A stretch of 64,000 nt of DNA from Colius striatus (GCF_028858725.1 NC_084772.1:20623548-20687547); one strand, 5' to 3'. Shown: positions 27,401-42,400, counted from the stretch's first letter. Numbers and translations are program-made. The notes: generated by a model from the letters alone, not told the origin.

Positions 27401-30400
27401 GAGCAACCAGCATTTGTGACCACAGTGGCATTTTAATTAATGGAAGTATTATTTTGCTATCTTAATTAAAACAAGGGTAGTATAGAGAGAGAACAGTCTC
27501 ACTCAGTATGGACTGGGTGACCTATTCCCATAAATACCAGGCTCTGGTAACTGCTGAGGAGTCATGAGGCCAGCAGCAACCTTGCATTAAGAGCAGCACT
27601 AACTGTCTGCCCACCCTTCCTATGGCCTGTGCTTGATCCCACTCAACAGTTGCTCTTTGTCTCCTGTCAAACATTAGCTGCTCTTGGGTTTTTGTAGGCA
27701 GCCATGATCAGCCTGGAACAACCTAAGGGATGTATGCAGGGACTGTAAATCTGATGTAACCAGCCCTGCAAGACAGATGAGGCAGATGAGAAATGCACCT
27801 ATCTTACCACAGCCACAGCTTCAGACATCAGCATCTGCTCTGTCGACAGCGTTGTGAAGTAAGCCAAGTTAGTCAGCACATAAACCAAAGTGACTACAGG
27901 CAGTGAGATGATGATGGCCAGAGGCAGGTTCCTGGGAAGAAAATATATGTTGTATGCATTTTATATGCATGTACATAGGTATAAGCTGTAACAGAGTGCT
28001 GTGCTTCAGAGAAGAGAGCTGGCAGTGCCAGGGGTGGGTGGCTCGTGCTGCAGCCCTCCTGCACCCACTTCAAGTTGGCATGAGCCATTCTGCTCTTCTT
28101 TGGCTCTTCAGCACCTCCAGTTTCCCAGTCCCAGGCTGCTCCCCCAGGAGAGGAGATGATGCCCACACGGAAACAGAAACAACTCTTTCAGTGTTTGAGT
28201 GAGGGAGCCCTGGCACAGGCTGCCCAGGGAGGGTGTGGAGGCTCCTTCCTTGGAGGGCTTCAAGACCCACCTGGACACGTTCCTGTGTGACTTGATCTGG
28301 GTGGGACCTGCTTTAGCAGGGGGTTTGGACTGGATGATCTCTAAGGGTCCCTTCCAACCCCCACCATGCTGTGATTCTCTGACTCCATGAAGCAGCCTGG
28401 AGGCTGACAGACCTGGGGTGAAGCATTAGGGCAGAAGAGACCTTTTGCATGGAGAGCCTCTGGCTGGCTGGGCAAGCAGGAATCCAAGATCACCACAAAG
28501 GCAATGAGTTAAAAGCAACCTCCCATGTCTCCTCCTAGCCAGCAGTCTTAGCACATGGATTCTGTTCTGGGCAAAGCAAAAGCATTTGTGCTGGTGGGTT
28601 TGTTTCAGAGATCCCTTCCAGCTCCAACCATTGCGTGACTCTTGCAGGAGATGGGAAGATCAGGGCTTTAACAGGCAGGTTTTAGGCTCTAACTGTGCAG
28701 CTGGCTGGCCTGATGAAACTCAAAGGAAATGAGTTCAGACACAGCCTGAGCTGCCCTGTAAAGACCAGGCTGTGTTGGTACAAATTTGCCTTTCCAAGTG
28801 GTCGAAATTCATTTGTGAACAGAAAGTGAAAAGGGAAACCCTGCTTGAGGCCACGGCTAATTGGTGTAGTGGAGCTCAAAGCCACAGGAGGAGAGAGTCA
28901 AATACCATGACTGCAGCCAGAAGACAAGAAAATAATTGCAAAGGGCACAAACCTTTTTCTAACTGTGTTTGTCAAGGAAAGGGGCCTATCAAACCTTTTG
29001 CTTCCCAGCAGGCAGTAATCACAGCCAGGGGCAGGCAGGAATGGCTTCCTGCACAAGTGACCCTGAAGCTCCTATCATCAGTGCCTCACAGGCAAAAATG
29101 ACTTATCAGCCACGTCCTGCTGGTGTGTGGCCCACTCTCATCTCAGCAGTTTCCCTGCATAACCCTGAAAGGCAAAAGCAGTGCAGAGAGTGGCTGTTGC
29201 TCAACAGAACAGGAAGAGCATGTGACAAACATCTGGCTGCACAAATACTCTTGCAGGAGTTTCTAAAGGCAGCAACAGCCAGGAGTGCTTCTTCCTCGCT
29301 CAAAGAGGTGCCATGCCAAGGAAGCAGGACCTTCCAACAGCAGCACAGGAAAGCAGTATCAGCAATAGCCCTTTTCATCCAGAGATTACTGTTCCCTTTT
29401 CCTTACTCCAGGGAGGAACAATGTCATTAATCCCCCTTGTTCTCTATTTCCCCAGACAGAGACCTTGGCTTCTGGGCTGATCAGCAGCCCCTGTTACACC
29501 CAGGAGAAAAGGGTGTCCCAGGAACAGCTTCGTTTGCCAGGAAAGTCACCACAGGACACACACCCACCTGTAGGGATTTATCATCTCTTCTGTCACAAAA
29601 TTCAAGTAATTCCTGCAATTTCAAAAGAACAGTGGTTAATTCTGGCTGGTCCATGGAAGAAATGAAGCCCTTCATCTCACTCACCTACAGGAGTTCCAGC
29701 AGGGGCAGAGAGACCCACACCTGCAGGAGAACTTACAATGGCTGTTGCCTGGTCTGAGACTTACAGCACAAAGCATTAGATCTAGGAATATCTATTAGGA
29801 AGAACTTTTTCCCTGAGAGGGTTGTCAGCCCCTGTGCCAGGCTGCCCAGGGAGGTGGGAGAGTCCCCAGCCCTGGAGCTGCTTCTAAATCCCATCACCAC
29901 CTCCACTTCTTCCTGCCTCTGTCCTGCCTGAGGGATGCTGACTCTGGCTGCAAGAAAGGTGGAAAGTCCTGGACCACACTCCTGCAAACACAATCCAGGG
30001 ACAAAGGGATGAACTACAGTATTTGGCATTGAAGAGAGGTCCAGGGCTGCATCTTACCACCCTCCATAGGCAAAGAGACCGCTGTACAAAGCCAACACGA
30101 TGTTCCCCACGTCCACTTTCGTGCCTTCGAAGGAGTGCTCAGGAGTCAGGTGTGTCACATCACCTACAGGAAACAAAAACCAGACAGCATGGATGCAGCT
30201 GGGCTGTGGGCACCAAGGGTGTTGGAACAGAGAAACCTGGGTGCAAAAGCTGCTCTTAGGATACTCAGTGAGCATGCTGATGCACTTGGGGTTATGCCAG
30301 AGAGCACGTGGACACATTCCTACTGGGCTGGCTCCTCCAGTTCCATGGTGTTTCATTTATCCAGAGCAATGCATGAAATAATCAGCCCCAGATATATTTG

Positions 30401-33400
30401 TCTCTAGCAACTGGCCATTGCTGAGACCTCAAAACTTTCTCATCACAGTGCAACATGCTATCAGGGAGGTAATCTCCCAGACACCTTCCCACGAAGAAAA
30501 CACACCGGGGACCTTCCTGCTGCAACGTCCGATGCAAACAGACATTGTCACGTTGTCCTCTCAGCTCAAAGCTGCTTTCATGTGATAAACCCCAGCATTT
30601 CCTCCACTTCCACCAGCCACCCAACCAAGCAGAAACCCAGGATTTCCTCTAGTCCCACCAGACACCTGATAAAGCAGAGGGTCGTGGCAAATCCCTTTGA
30701 TTGGGGGAAGTCGGGTTCTTTGGGGCTCAAATCTCACCAGTCAGCTTCTTTAGGCCTTGAACATCAAAAGTTCCTGTTATGTACCTGCTTCTGACACAAA
30801 AAGCCATAAATAGCCAGCTCGATTGTAGCTCTGGTAAGAACCCTCCTGGAGCAGTGCAGGGTTTGTTTATTTAGCTTTAACATGCTCTGCAGTTGTTTTG
30901 TTCCCTGCCTTTTGATGTGCAGCCTGGATGCAGACCTGGGATGGTGAAGCCACTGAGGAGGGAGGCAGGAGTCAGCAGGGCAGGATTCAGCAGGGCAGGT
31001 TTGCATCTTGGGAGCCCTCCTGGAGCCCATGTGATTCCTCTTAGGGCACAGATCTTGCCTAATAACCCAGTTGCTGCATCACATGGCAGTCAGCAGGGCT
31101 TGCAGCTTAACCCTTCATCTGTCAGCACAAGGTGCAGGTAGGTGTGTGTGGGGAAAGGAAAGGGATGCTCATACACATTCTGCCTCTGGATGGCTTCTCT
31201 TCCCATCTCATGCTGGAGACTTTCCCTCTCCTATGCCACCAAAAGCTGCTTTAGCAGGGGCTGGGTCACAAACTGGATGCACAGAGCTTTTAATGACCCC
31301 CATAGCAGTGTGAAAAGGGACATTCCCCACTGCACTAGCCCTGCTTCTTTCACTCCTGGGGCTTCACAAGGGACTACTCCAAACCTGTGCCAGCGACACA
31401 GAGCTGCCCTGTGCACACAGAAGTACATACTGTCTTTCCCCTCTCTGCTTCACCCTCCAGCTCTACCCACATCCTTTCCACCCTGGGCACTACTCCACTT
31501 CAACCTCCCTTCTCCCTCCTGCCAAGCCCTAATGAGGGCAAAAAGATATCCCCTAACATGGTGTCCAAAATGCTCTCTGCTCACAAAACTACCCAGAAAA
31601 CCAGCTTCCCTGCTCCCTTGCTGTCCTGTTTGCAAGGGGATGCTGTGGGGGTGAGCTGCAAAAGATCCAGGACCACAGCAGCAGCAGCACTGGCCAGGCA
31701 GGTCTGGGAAACACCAGTTTTCCAAGGCTCTTCTCATCCAGGTCCCACTGCAGGCTGCAGTTCTCCACTGCTGTTGCCCTCTCCCTCTCTCCCAGCAGCT
31801 CCTTGCACTGGGAAGGTCTCCTCTGAATCCACCTTGGGATATGCTGGTTGTATTCAATGCCCCTTCACCCAGTGCATGTCCTTGGCAAAATGCATCCATT
31901 GTTTTTAGAAAGTGAAGTTAGAACATGTCCAGAGAGTAACAGGGAAGCCAAGAGACTGCTGCAGTGCTGTGAGTTTAAGCTCAATTCCTAGTTTATAGGT
32001 TCAGTGATACAATCTGAATTGAACATCAGTGCCCTGGCCTGCCTGTGGATAAAGAGGCTGAGCAGGAGGTGGGTGTACACAGCATCACATTCTGCTGGAT
32101 CCCTCAGGCTCAGCTTTCCTGAGGTTATTTTCTGCCCCTCCTGAATAATTACCAGCCAAGTTCTCTGCAGGTCTTTTGTTAGGGGAATAAGACACACCTT
32201 TAGCTAACAGTGACAGTAATTAGCTACTGGAACAGCACAGGGATGGACTAGGAGAGCAGGAGCAGGCATTTCAAACAGCCCTTGGGATGTGTCTTCTCAA
32301 AGGTCTGCTCATGCTCTCTGTAGCCCAGCTCTCACCTGGGCTGAGGGACCACCAGCTTCCCCACAGCAGGAGGATGCTCTGGTGTGGGAGCAGCCAGGGC
32401 ACAAGCAGCACTGCACCACGGGCTCACCCCTCCATTTCTTGCCCACCACTGAACACCAGCTCCCACCAAAAGCCTCTTTCTGGCAAAACAACCTCTCAGC
32501 CCAAACATTCCCTTTCTGAGGAGCTCTGTGGTTCCCCAAACCTCACACACACCCCCTGTGCTGGTGCTGCTGAGGAAGGACCCAGCTGTGCCCTACCCAG
32601 AGCTCCAGGGGAGGGGGAGTAGAACATTGGTGGTCCCCAACCCAAACTCACATGGCTGGATGCAGGATGTGGCACCCACTTGGGAACCACAGGCATAGCT
32701 TCAGCCTCTGGACAAGCCCAAGTCAGGGGCCGTGCAGAGACTTGGGCAGTGCATCAGCACTGCTGCCTCCCAGGACACACGAGCAAGGCATGAAAACAAA
32801 GGCTGGCATTTCATCCCAGCGTGGGTGGGCAGGGGTGGCACAGGGAGGGAAGGCTGGGATGTGACTCATTACCCACATGCCTCTCCCTTGCACCCGAGGC
32901 ACCAAAGCCTTTGAAGCATCGACATGCAGCTACTGGCAAAGGAGTGGCAAGTCAGGAAGGAGGCAGCCAGGAGAGGAGAGGAGGTAGGAAGGAAGGGGCT
33001 GCTTGTTCCTTCCCAACACTCGAGGAGCTGACACTCCACTGCCTCACCTAGCAAGAGCTGCAGCTCTCCAAAAGCTTGCAGTGAGCTGCTGAAGTTCACG
33101 TGTCCACGCTCCCAGGGTAAAACGGATTTAGCAACACATCACAACACGATTCAATAACCAGAAGAGCTGAGATGTGTCTCTACCCCACTCCAAGGGGACA
33201 AGTTTATAGTCTCAGGTGTCCACATGATGCCCCTTTGCCATGATGTTTGCTTCTTTCAGAGAATCCCAGAGTGCTGGGGGTTGGAAGGGCCCTGCAGCAT
33301 CTGTGTGAGGAGGAAAGGCTGCAGCCCTGGGGCTGTTCAGCTAGAGAAGAGAAGCCTGAGCTCAGGGGCACCTCAGCAACACTGACAAGCACCTAAAGGG

Positions 33401-36400
33401 TGGGTGTCAGGAGCATGGGGTGACACTTTGTTCTGTGGAAGCCAGTGACAGGACAAGGGGTGATGGGCACAAGCTGGAATAGAAGGAGAAACTCCTCTGG
33501 TGCTGAGGTGAGGGAGCCCTGGCCCAGGCTGCCCAGGGAGGGTGTGGAGGCTCCTTCTCAGGAGGTTCCCAACCCCACCTGGACACGTTCCTGTGCCCCC
33601 TGAGCCAGGGGAAGCTGCTTGAGCTGGGGCTGGGGCATCTCTGCAGGGCCCTTCCCACCCCCACCTTCCTGGGATATTAGATGCTCTGAAGGCTGAGAAA
33701 GCTTCCAGGAGGCCCCAAGTGTCCCCCTTGCTTTCACACTTGCCCCCAGCACTGTCCTTGTTTCTCCTTTCCTGCAACACAAGCACTCCTTAGGGCCTGC
33801 TGTCCAAAAGGGAGCCGTGACCCTTGGTTCCAGGCACTCTGCATCCTTCACACCTCAAGCCTCCAGCCTTTTGGCAGCCTGAATGCCAGCCTTGGGCTCA
33901 AGTCAAGGGTTACTGATGTGCAGGTGGGGCTGCCCAGCACAGCCTCCATCGCCCCACGCACTGACCCGTCTGCAAGCGAGCGCATCCCGGGCACAGCCGT
34001 GCTCTGCCCCTCCTCCCGCTCCCCAGGCACCCCAGACATCTGAAACCTGGTTTGAACTGGCTGTTCAACTGCTCTCTGCTCTACAATTAACCAAATTAAG
34101 GTAACAAGCTCTGACACAAACCCCATTTGCTGAGCTTGCCAACTGCCAACTCTGGTGGTTGTGCCGGCAAGCGATGGGTCACCTGGGGCTATCTCAGGCC
34201 CTCGAGCTGCAAGTTCAGACCTTCCCTTTCTCACTCATGTCCATTCTGGTTTGAATAGCACAGAAATCTTCTCTTGCAGAAAGCATTGAAGGATAATTAA
34301 ATATGTTTAACGTGCCTAAACAGGGAGGAGAGGGAACACAGCCACCTAGAGAGCTCTGCAGGAGAAGGGGGCGCTTCAGCACGGCTCACTTGGGGAGGAA
34401 AGCGAGCCACAGAGAAATGTGCACATAGAAAAAGCCCCAGAGGAGAAGATCCACTCAGCTGTTGAGCCACTTCCTGAGAACAGCATCAAGAGTTCAATCA
34501 ACTGAGTGTGAAAGATAAGATGGCAAGAAACCCTGAGGGACCAGGGTCAGAGAGCATCCCCTCAGGCTCCCCCAGAAACACGTGCTCAGCAGCCACAGAA
34601 GCTGTTGGCTCCTCTCTGGTTGCTGCCACTCTGCAGAGAGCTTTGCATTGGGCAGTTTGGAACTTGGGTGCTGTGGCAGGCAAGTTATTGGTCTGAAAGA
34701 CACCATCAGAACCTTGGAAGAGCAGAGAGGGCACCCAAGGAGGAGCTGTAGCTCCTGTCCCAGTTCTCATCACCAGCTGCAGCCAGCCTGGGACACTTTC
34801 CCTCATTTCAACTATTTCCTTCTGGTTTATGGAAAAGTTCTTCTCCTCCCAGTGCTGGGGAGCTCTGTCAATTCTGTTTAAGAAGAGCTATTATTTCTCC
34901 TCCAGGGTGAAATCAAGGGTTTGGCCTCCTGGGTTCACTCCACCACACACACTACTGAAGCTTCACAACTCCTTTTGCAACGGTCCACCAGGACACTACT
35001 TGGGCCAGGCAGCATCTTCTTTCCCACCTCCTGTGAATCCTCCTGATATCACCAAAAACCCTTTTACCCCATCCCTAAGCAAACACCTCCCAGTTTTTTT
35101 GTCAGACATCAAGGCACATTTCTGCTCAGAAGAGTTGATGCAGCTACAAGCCTCCACCCCCAGTGTTAACAAAACACACTGCCATCCAAGGCCAAGCTTC
35201 CAGCTTTGCACCCAGAGCCACTCCAGCTCACAGGGATTGGAATAAGCAGCACAGGTCACTGACCAACTGCTTCTGTGTTTTGGTTTCCTCTCTTTTGTTG
35301 TTACCGTTAAATGCATTTTACTTCTTTTCAGACAAGCAACTTTGCACTTGTAAAACACAAAAGCCCCAGCAGGATGAACTCCAGCCTTCAATCTGTAATT
35401 GCCAAACAATTTCCAGGCAGAGAGGGCAAGAAAAAAACTGTCAGAGCAGAAAGGAACTGCTGCTCAGTCCCAGCAGAGCAGGGAAAGCTGCACAGCACGC
35501 TGAGCTCACCTGGCCTCTGCCTCTGCACCCAGCTTGGGCTGGAAAAGAAATCAAAGCTTAGAGAGGGAGAGGCCCATAAACCATAATTGTGTTGTATCAA
35601 CCCTCCAGCATTAAGATGCCTGATTAATCTCCAACATGTGGTTGATGTGATTTAGAGGTGCAGGGTGCTGGCAGCTTTCCCAGCTTCCTCGCCCGTGCTC
35701 TCCTCAGCTCCAGTCTTCCACTCTGTGCTCCGTCAGTAAGAGGCTGAGTCAGAGAAGCACAACAGCTTTCCTTCAAAGCTTACTGCTGGAAAAGCATGTT
35801 ACAGTGGCATTGCTGGATGCCAGTGTAACAAGAAACAGCATGGGCAGCTGCAGGGCAAGCTTTTCTTGCCATCTTTTGTGCATGAGCCTCAGCCCCAACT
35901 TGCAGGGACACACTTAAAGCTTAAGAGATGTTTACTATCCACAGGCTTTGCCTCTCCTCTGCTAAAGAGGATTTACAACGTGAGTTAGTCATGGGTTGGA
36001 GGGGTAAACACCCATCTGATTTGGCTTTGGGCTCCAAACTCAGACACCTACAGCTCCAGAGTCAGTTGATTGTCCCGTCCCAGGCTGTGCCCTGCAGCCA
36101 GTCCCTCGGGTGAGCTGGTCCCTCTGGGCACAGGCACCAGTGTTACAGCCACTCTGCTACACACAACAGCACCAGGGTGTGCCATAAGTCACAGCTGCAG
36201 CCACCCCCAGGCAGCCCAAAAAGCAGGTCACAGCCCACATGGCAGCAAAGGAACAAACAAAAGGATAAAACCCATGAAAGCCAAACTCCTAAACGTGGAT
36301 CTGCTGCTGAGAGTCACTCTCAGGTTCACCCTGTGGACACAAAGAGGCAGGACTGGGCCAAGGGAAAACTTGGAGCACATTTCTTTAGCTAAGATGGTGC

Positions 36401-39400
36401 TCATTTATCTCTGGATGGCCACAGGTGATTAAATGTAGGAACAAACCAGACCCCTCCAGAGCAGCCCTGCCCTCCCCACACTCCCAGCTGCACCCTGGCC
36501 TCTGCTGCTCCCCTTGCTCCTCAGCTCAGTCCCCAGAGGCTCACCCCAGGTCTGGCCCAAGGGGCTTTTTGTGGGGACATTTGCCTGACGTTGCCCTTGG
36601 CAGCAGAGAAGGAAGTCTGGAAGGCAGGATGGGGATGCTTTCCCTCCCTCAGCTCTCTCTGCATCACAGCACTTCTCAGAAAAACAAAAGGGCAAGGAAA
36701 AAGGTTTGGGCAGGCAGCTAGCAGAATAAGAAGATCAGATGGGTGCTGTCTAGCAGAAGGTGAAGGGCTCTGACAAAGGCAAGCAGCAGCCAGATGTGCC
36801 TCCAGAGCCACAGCACCCAGATGGCCCCTTGGCCCTGCAGCACTTGGATGATGCTTTTAGGAGGCTTCCCAGATGAGCTCAGCACACATTAGTGACTGAA
36901 GGGTTCAGTCTTCATTGTGGCATTTCAGGGTTTACCAGCCACAACTACACCTCTCAATTCCTTTTCACAAGGAGCAAATGGGATTGGGGTGGGGGGATGC
37001 CAGTGCTGGCTGATCCTGTGCATGCTTAAAGAGGAGACACGACTCGAGCCGACGCTCTCTGCCTTGTCTAAGTTCTCCACAGCAAGTGCCTGGTGTTCAA
37101 CCTGCCTGTTTGTCCTCAGTTCACCCCGTGCTTGCTCAGCAGATGCAGCTCTGCTGATGTCTGACAAGCTCAATAAAGGGAGTTAAGGGAGAATAACGCT
37201 GCTGCCACCCAACAGGCACTCGAGGCACCGCTGATGAGAACTTTAAGCTCAGAAATCAGGTGTGGAGAAGGAAAAGGCACAGTAAGTTCAATAAAACAAG
37301 TAATTCAATAGAATGAGTGTTAAATTCTGTTTCTCTCAGTCCCAAATGCCCAGCCCTTCCTTCATTCAGCAGAAGTGCTGGTGAGGAATCACAGTGAGGG
37401 CTGGAGCTCTGCACTGCAGCCCTCCCCAGAAGCACAGCAGCACCTCAGCTGCTTCAGCTGCCCAAGGGCACATCAATATTTAAGAAACCCTGGGACATCA
37501 CCAACAGAAAACATGAAACATGTCTGTGAAAGGGGCTTTTTAAGGAATTTGTTGGCATCAAAACCCTTCCTGAATGTCCTCCCAGGCAAAAAAGCATGAA
37601 TGGGTTCTTAGAGATTAGTGCTTGGGGGCTGTTTTTACCATTCCATGCCTAGGTCTGTTGTTAAGGCACTGTGTGGTGGAGGGTGATGGGGTATGAAGAG
37701 CACAGCTGCAGCCCTGCCCACAGGCACATGTCACATCCAGTGCAGAAAACATCCCTTCGACCTGCACAGCCACTGTTCAAAGGGGCTGTGTGATCTAGTC
37801 CCAGCCATCCCGCTCACCACGTCAAGAGTACGGCCAAAGAACACCCAGAGGCAGCTGGCAGAAGGTAGTTTGAGAGAGCAGGTAAAAGAGTAGAACCAAA
37901 AGCAAGCCTAGTTTTCAGTAGCAGTGGATGAAAACCACTCTGATGCTGTCTATGCTGTAGGTTGCTTCTCCTATTTAAGCCCCACAGACTGGCGAGTCGT
38001 GCAGTTGGGGTTTCACAGATAAGACTCTTGGACACTAAATCCAGGCCATTGACCTTCTACAGCAACACAACTCTAACCACACAAAGGCTTCTAGAAGTGT
38101 GGCTTTTGTTTCAGTTAAAGAACTGCATCCCATGCAGGTCAGCTAGACTGACTCAAGACTTTTCAAGTAGTTGAAAGGCCGTCTAAGTAGGAAACCGACT
38201 TCTACCCTCCTTTTGAAGCTGCATGAAAGGAGTGATGTAAACCAGCTGTCTGCAGCAAGATCACAAGGAAAGGCTATTTTCTGTGTGGTAATATTGCCAC
38301 ATCCTTTGTCTCCAGCTCTTACTGCTTTGCTGAGAAGGAGGAAAATATCCAATGAAAGGATGAAAAGAGGAAAAAACAAACCCCAAAAGCTGGAGGCAGG
38401 AGGGTCAACAGAGAGACACAGACTGCTGTGAAGCCTCAGAACTTTCCATGTTGGAGCAAAAAGACTGTGCTCTGGCTGCTCTTCTCTGTTTATGGATACT
38501 GTAAACACAAACCAGCAATGGGGCAGTGACCATTAGCACAAGATAAGCAGCACTGCTCAGGCACTGTCTGAGGGATGGTTTGGCGTGGGAACCAACCCAC
38601 CACCCCTGAAGCTGCAGCCCCAGACAAATCAGCTTGGTGCACATCTTACCCCAGTAATAGCTGCTGGCTTGGGAGTGAATTGGCTGAGCTGGTAAGAGGC
38701 CTCTTCATTCACAGAGGGTTGGAACTGGTATGAAAGAAAGCAAGAGCACAGAGAGGAGCAGGGATGGCACTGTGGCTGTGCAAGGGATCCAGGATCACTC
38801 ACCTCAGAGCTTCAAGAGGCTTTTAGAAAAGAAGTTACCCATCTAGAAGCATCAGCACTTTAAGGCTGAGGCTGTGGTGTTTGACCTGCACTGTACTGAC
38901 AGCAGGAGGTTGGGCTGGATGATCTCTGGAGGTCCCTTCAACTCTTACCCCTCTGTGAACACACGGTGCAGACACAGCCAGACACAGCTCTCAGCTGCAC
39001 CAGGTCTGTGCCCCTGCTCCAAGGCAGCTTCCACCCACTTAAACCGTTCCTGAGAGGCATTTATCGACCTGTTGTTGTAAATCTCCAGTGAGACAGTCTC
39101 CCTGGACAATCTGCTTGAGTTTTGCATTACAGTTCCAAGTGTTTTTCTAAAGGCTAGTTTAAATTCCCCTCTCCCCACAGCTTGCACCCATCATTTCTCA
39201 TCCCAGTGCAGAGGTTCCCCATTTTCAATATGCTCTAAGTTATGCTAGTATGCATCCCTCAAAGACAAAGAGATCATGTCTTGATGTATCGCTGCTACAC
39301 AAAACCACCAAGTGACCTGGCATGATTTAAAGGAAAGCAAGTTGCAGAATGTAGGTGGAAGCTAAGGAAGGGCACATACAGAGCTTTGTATGTACTTAAG

Positions 39401-42400
39401 CACTTACCACAGAGCTTCCAGCTTCCATAAGGAGATTAATAAAACCCATGGTAGACCACAGGCAGAATCCCAGGCAGTATGTTGGGAAAAAGAAACTCAG
39501 ACAAGCAGTGGTGTGCCACTTGGGACAAGGTGTAAGCGTGGGTTATGTGAGGAGCATCCTCTGCAGGTGCCAGAGTTCCCACTGTGATCTCAGCCCTGCT
39601 TCACGCTGAGTGCTGCCTGAAGAGACGGGAAGAGAAAGTCTTTGCTTTCAGATGTTATCGTCTATCTATGGCTTTTGATCACTCTGCCTGAAGGGGCAGG
39701 GTGGGCTGGCAGGAAACAGTGTCACATGAAATGAGCTGGACTGCAGGATGCACACAAGGCATAGCTGCAGCTCTCCAGAAACTCGAGGCTGTAACAGGCT
39801 TCAGAAGGAGATAAAAAGCTTCTGAGACAAAAAGAGTAAAGGATGGGGGTTTTGGAACAGGAGACTGAAATCTCTTCTTGGTTACAGATAGGAGTCAATG
39901 GAAATAGCATGTATTTATACCTGAGCAACCAGGGCACAAAGGGATTCCCCTTCCAGAAAAGGACAAAAGAGGAAGGAAAGGTGACTTTAAAGATGCAAAT
40001 TATTATCTACAAGCAAAGGTTATCACCTGCAACAACTCTTTTATGGGTAAAACCTTAAAGAACTACCTGAGCTTTATGTTTACTTATCCTTTTCCTTCTA
40101 AGGGAGGAAAGCAGAAAGGTTCAGCAAAGCAGCCTGGGCAGTTATGAGAAGGAAGGAGGTATATTTTGTGATAAGCCTCAAACAATGTTTCTGTTGAGTG
40201 CAGGCACTGAGCTGGAAGAAAATAAAACCTCTGATAAAGCAAGAAATTCTGCAAAGGCAGCACTGGCTCCCATGGCTGAGACGGGGATGAAAAAGGCCCA
40301 CGTGCACACACACACACTGCCAGCACAGAGACAGGAGGGGCTGTCTACACACTTCTATCACCTTTAGCTAGTAGGGCCTGTACTGTTCTCTAAGAAAAGG
40401 TTATTTCCAGGAGACTCACACAAATAAGCACACAGCAAAGCTTCTCTGTGTGGGTTAGTTAATGACATGTGTTTGAAACAAAATCCCTCCCTGGGGTTTG
40501 GAGCATTTTAAGTGTGCATGAAGAAAGCTAAGCAAAACCACCAGAAAATTTGCTTCATCTCCCCATTTTTATCATCTTTTTCAGCTGTGAGTTGATAGAT
40601 GTGTGTGTTAGTGTCAGCTGAGAGCCCTAATAACACTACCCATCATGAGGCTGCTGCAGCCTTGCCTGACCCAAGCTTCCCTGCGCCACCCTCTGGACTC
40701 GCCCGAGCTACACCGTGCCTGAAGGTGGAAGAAGGGAATGTACAGGGGCAGTTTGTGAAAGGATGAAAGTTACTGGGGGTTGTTTTTCACCTGCAGATGT
40801 TTCTCTGCTAACTAAACACTCTGCCATTCCCTCACAGGAAGCTGGAGTGAGATGGGGGTCAGGCTCTGCTCCCTGGTAATGAATGATAGGACCAGAGGAA
40901 TCAGCCTCAAGTTTCCCCAGGGGAGGCTGAGGTTGGAGCTGAGGCAGAACTGTGTCCCTGAGAGGGGTGTCAGCCCCTGTGCCAGGCTGCCCAGGGAGCT
41001 GGGGGAGTGCCCAGCCCTGGAGGGATCCCAAAGCCCTGGAGCTGAGGTGCTGAGGGCTGTGGGTCAGTGCTGGGCTGGGCAGGGTGAGGGGAGGGCTGGG
41101 ACTGCAGCAGCTTCAAGGGCTTTGCCAACCACAGTGATTCTGTGAAAAGACTTTGGGTGGTACATGCTGTGTTCCAGTAGCATGGAATCCAATACAACTT
41201 TAGCAAGGGAAATATGAAATCTCACAAATAAAGTGCACAAAAGCACTCAGCCCTTTGCAAAGCATGAGCTGCAAATACCAGCCAAGCGTGCCAGAGAGAC
41301 AAAGGACATTTGTACAGCCCTTCTGTGAGCTCTGAAATGCTTGGGTCAGGACTCTTGGGCTTCAGCCCTAACCCCACCACCCTGCTCCAACTGCACACCA
41401 CCTTCAAAAGAAAAAGGACAGGTACTCACCCTTTGCAAGCTGCACGAAGCCAAGGATGATGATGAGAGCCAGTGCCAGCAGCTTGGCCGCAGCAAAGGCG
41501 TCCTGAACACGAGTAGCAGCTTTCACGCTGTAACAGTTCACTGCTGTGAGCAGCACTGTGGGAAAGAGGCAAAAGACACAGGGGATTTCAGTGAAACGCT
41601 TCACAATACAAATGGTGACAAAGGGCATTTGTTTGGGGTGGGTTTTTCTGGCTTAAACTTAAGCAGACATGAAGAGTCTCTCCCTAAAATAGAAGCTTTT
41701 CAGAAGCAAAGCTCTGCAGCCACCCACTTCTCTCTTCTGTCTTTCGTTTTGGGAACAGGTGGTTTGGGCAGTGTGTGAGCTCCTTGGGGCAGGGAACTGC
41801 CCTGCTGCACTGCAAGCTACACTTCTGAGGGCATGGAAACAAAACCACTTACTGCAACCATTAGCATCAAAGTGCTTGGCTGCAATCCCTGTGGAGTCTG
41901 CTGCTGTTGTGTGAAAACACCATAGAAATGTCAGGACAAACTTCCAGAGGTGATGGATGGGTAGTTGTTTGTAGAACAATAGCACCTAAAAGGCTCTGGA
42001 GGCCAAGCTGTGCTGCCCACTGCATAAACATCAAGGAAGAGACGACCCTGAACCCTTCAGCAAGCTAGAGACAAACACACCTGGGGTGGCTCAGCAGCAA
42101 GGTGCTGGCAGGGAGGCTGTGGTGCTTGCAGGGATGCTGAGCAGGGCCTCACACCCCAGCAATGGGAGGGCTGCAGGACAGCTCATATGTGCTGTGGATG
42201 CCTTTCTACCTGGTCACGCTGCCTCCCTGTGAAGCATGGTGCTTGCCAACAAGCTGCCACAACCTACAAGTCACTCTGTGGCTAATGCAACTAATGAAGC
42301 CTCATTTCCTACCTTTTCGCCCTCTTGTTCACCCATCATCCCACTGTGTATCACCCACTTGGGGTGGCCACCCCTCCTACCAGACAAGGGACAGCATGAA

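Larger units (their letters stand above)
30164..41429 (-). other. SLC7A5: SLC7A5 intron 2
   Basis: This 11.3-kb intron lies between exon 2 (right) and exon 3 (left). It holds CR1 fragments at 33.3, 38.9 and 40.8 kb. Open frames on either strand have no recognisable family features, and I support no nested gene. Confidence 0.9.

Noticed and set aside
28605-28645. Possible CR1 tail remnant (ATCCCTTCCAGCTCCAACCA)
   Set aside because: It is too short and diverged to call with confidence.
38225-38240. A TGATGTAAA motif resembling a C/EBP-ATF response element in intron 2
   Set aside because: The same short consensus appears several times across the window by chance (for example near 5.32, 27.75 and 60.16 kb). 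No sign of selection or promoter proximity singles this one out.
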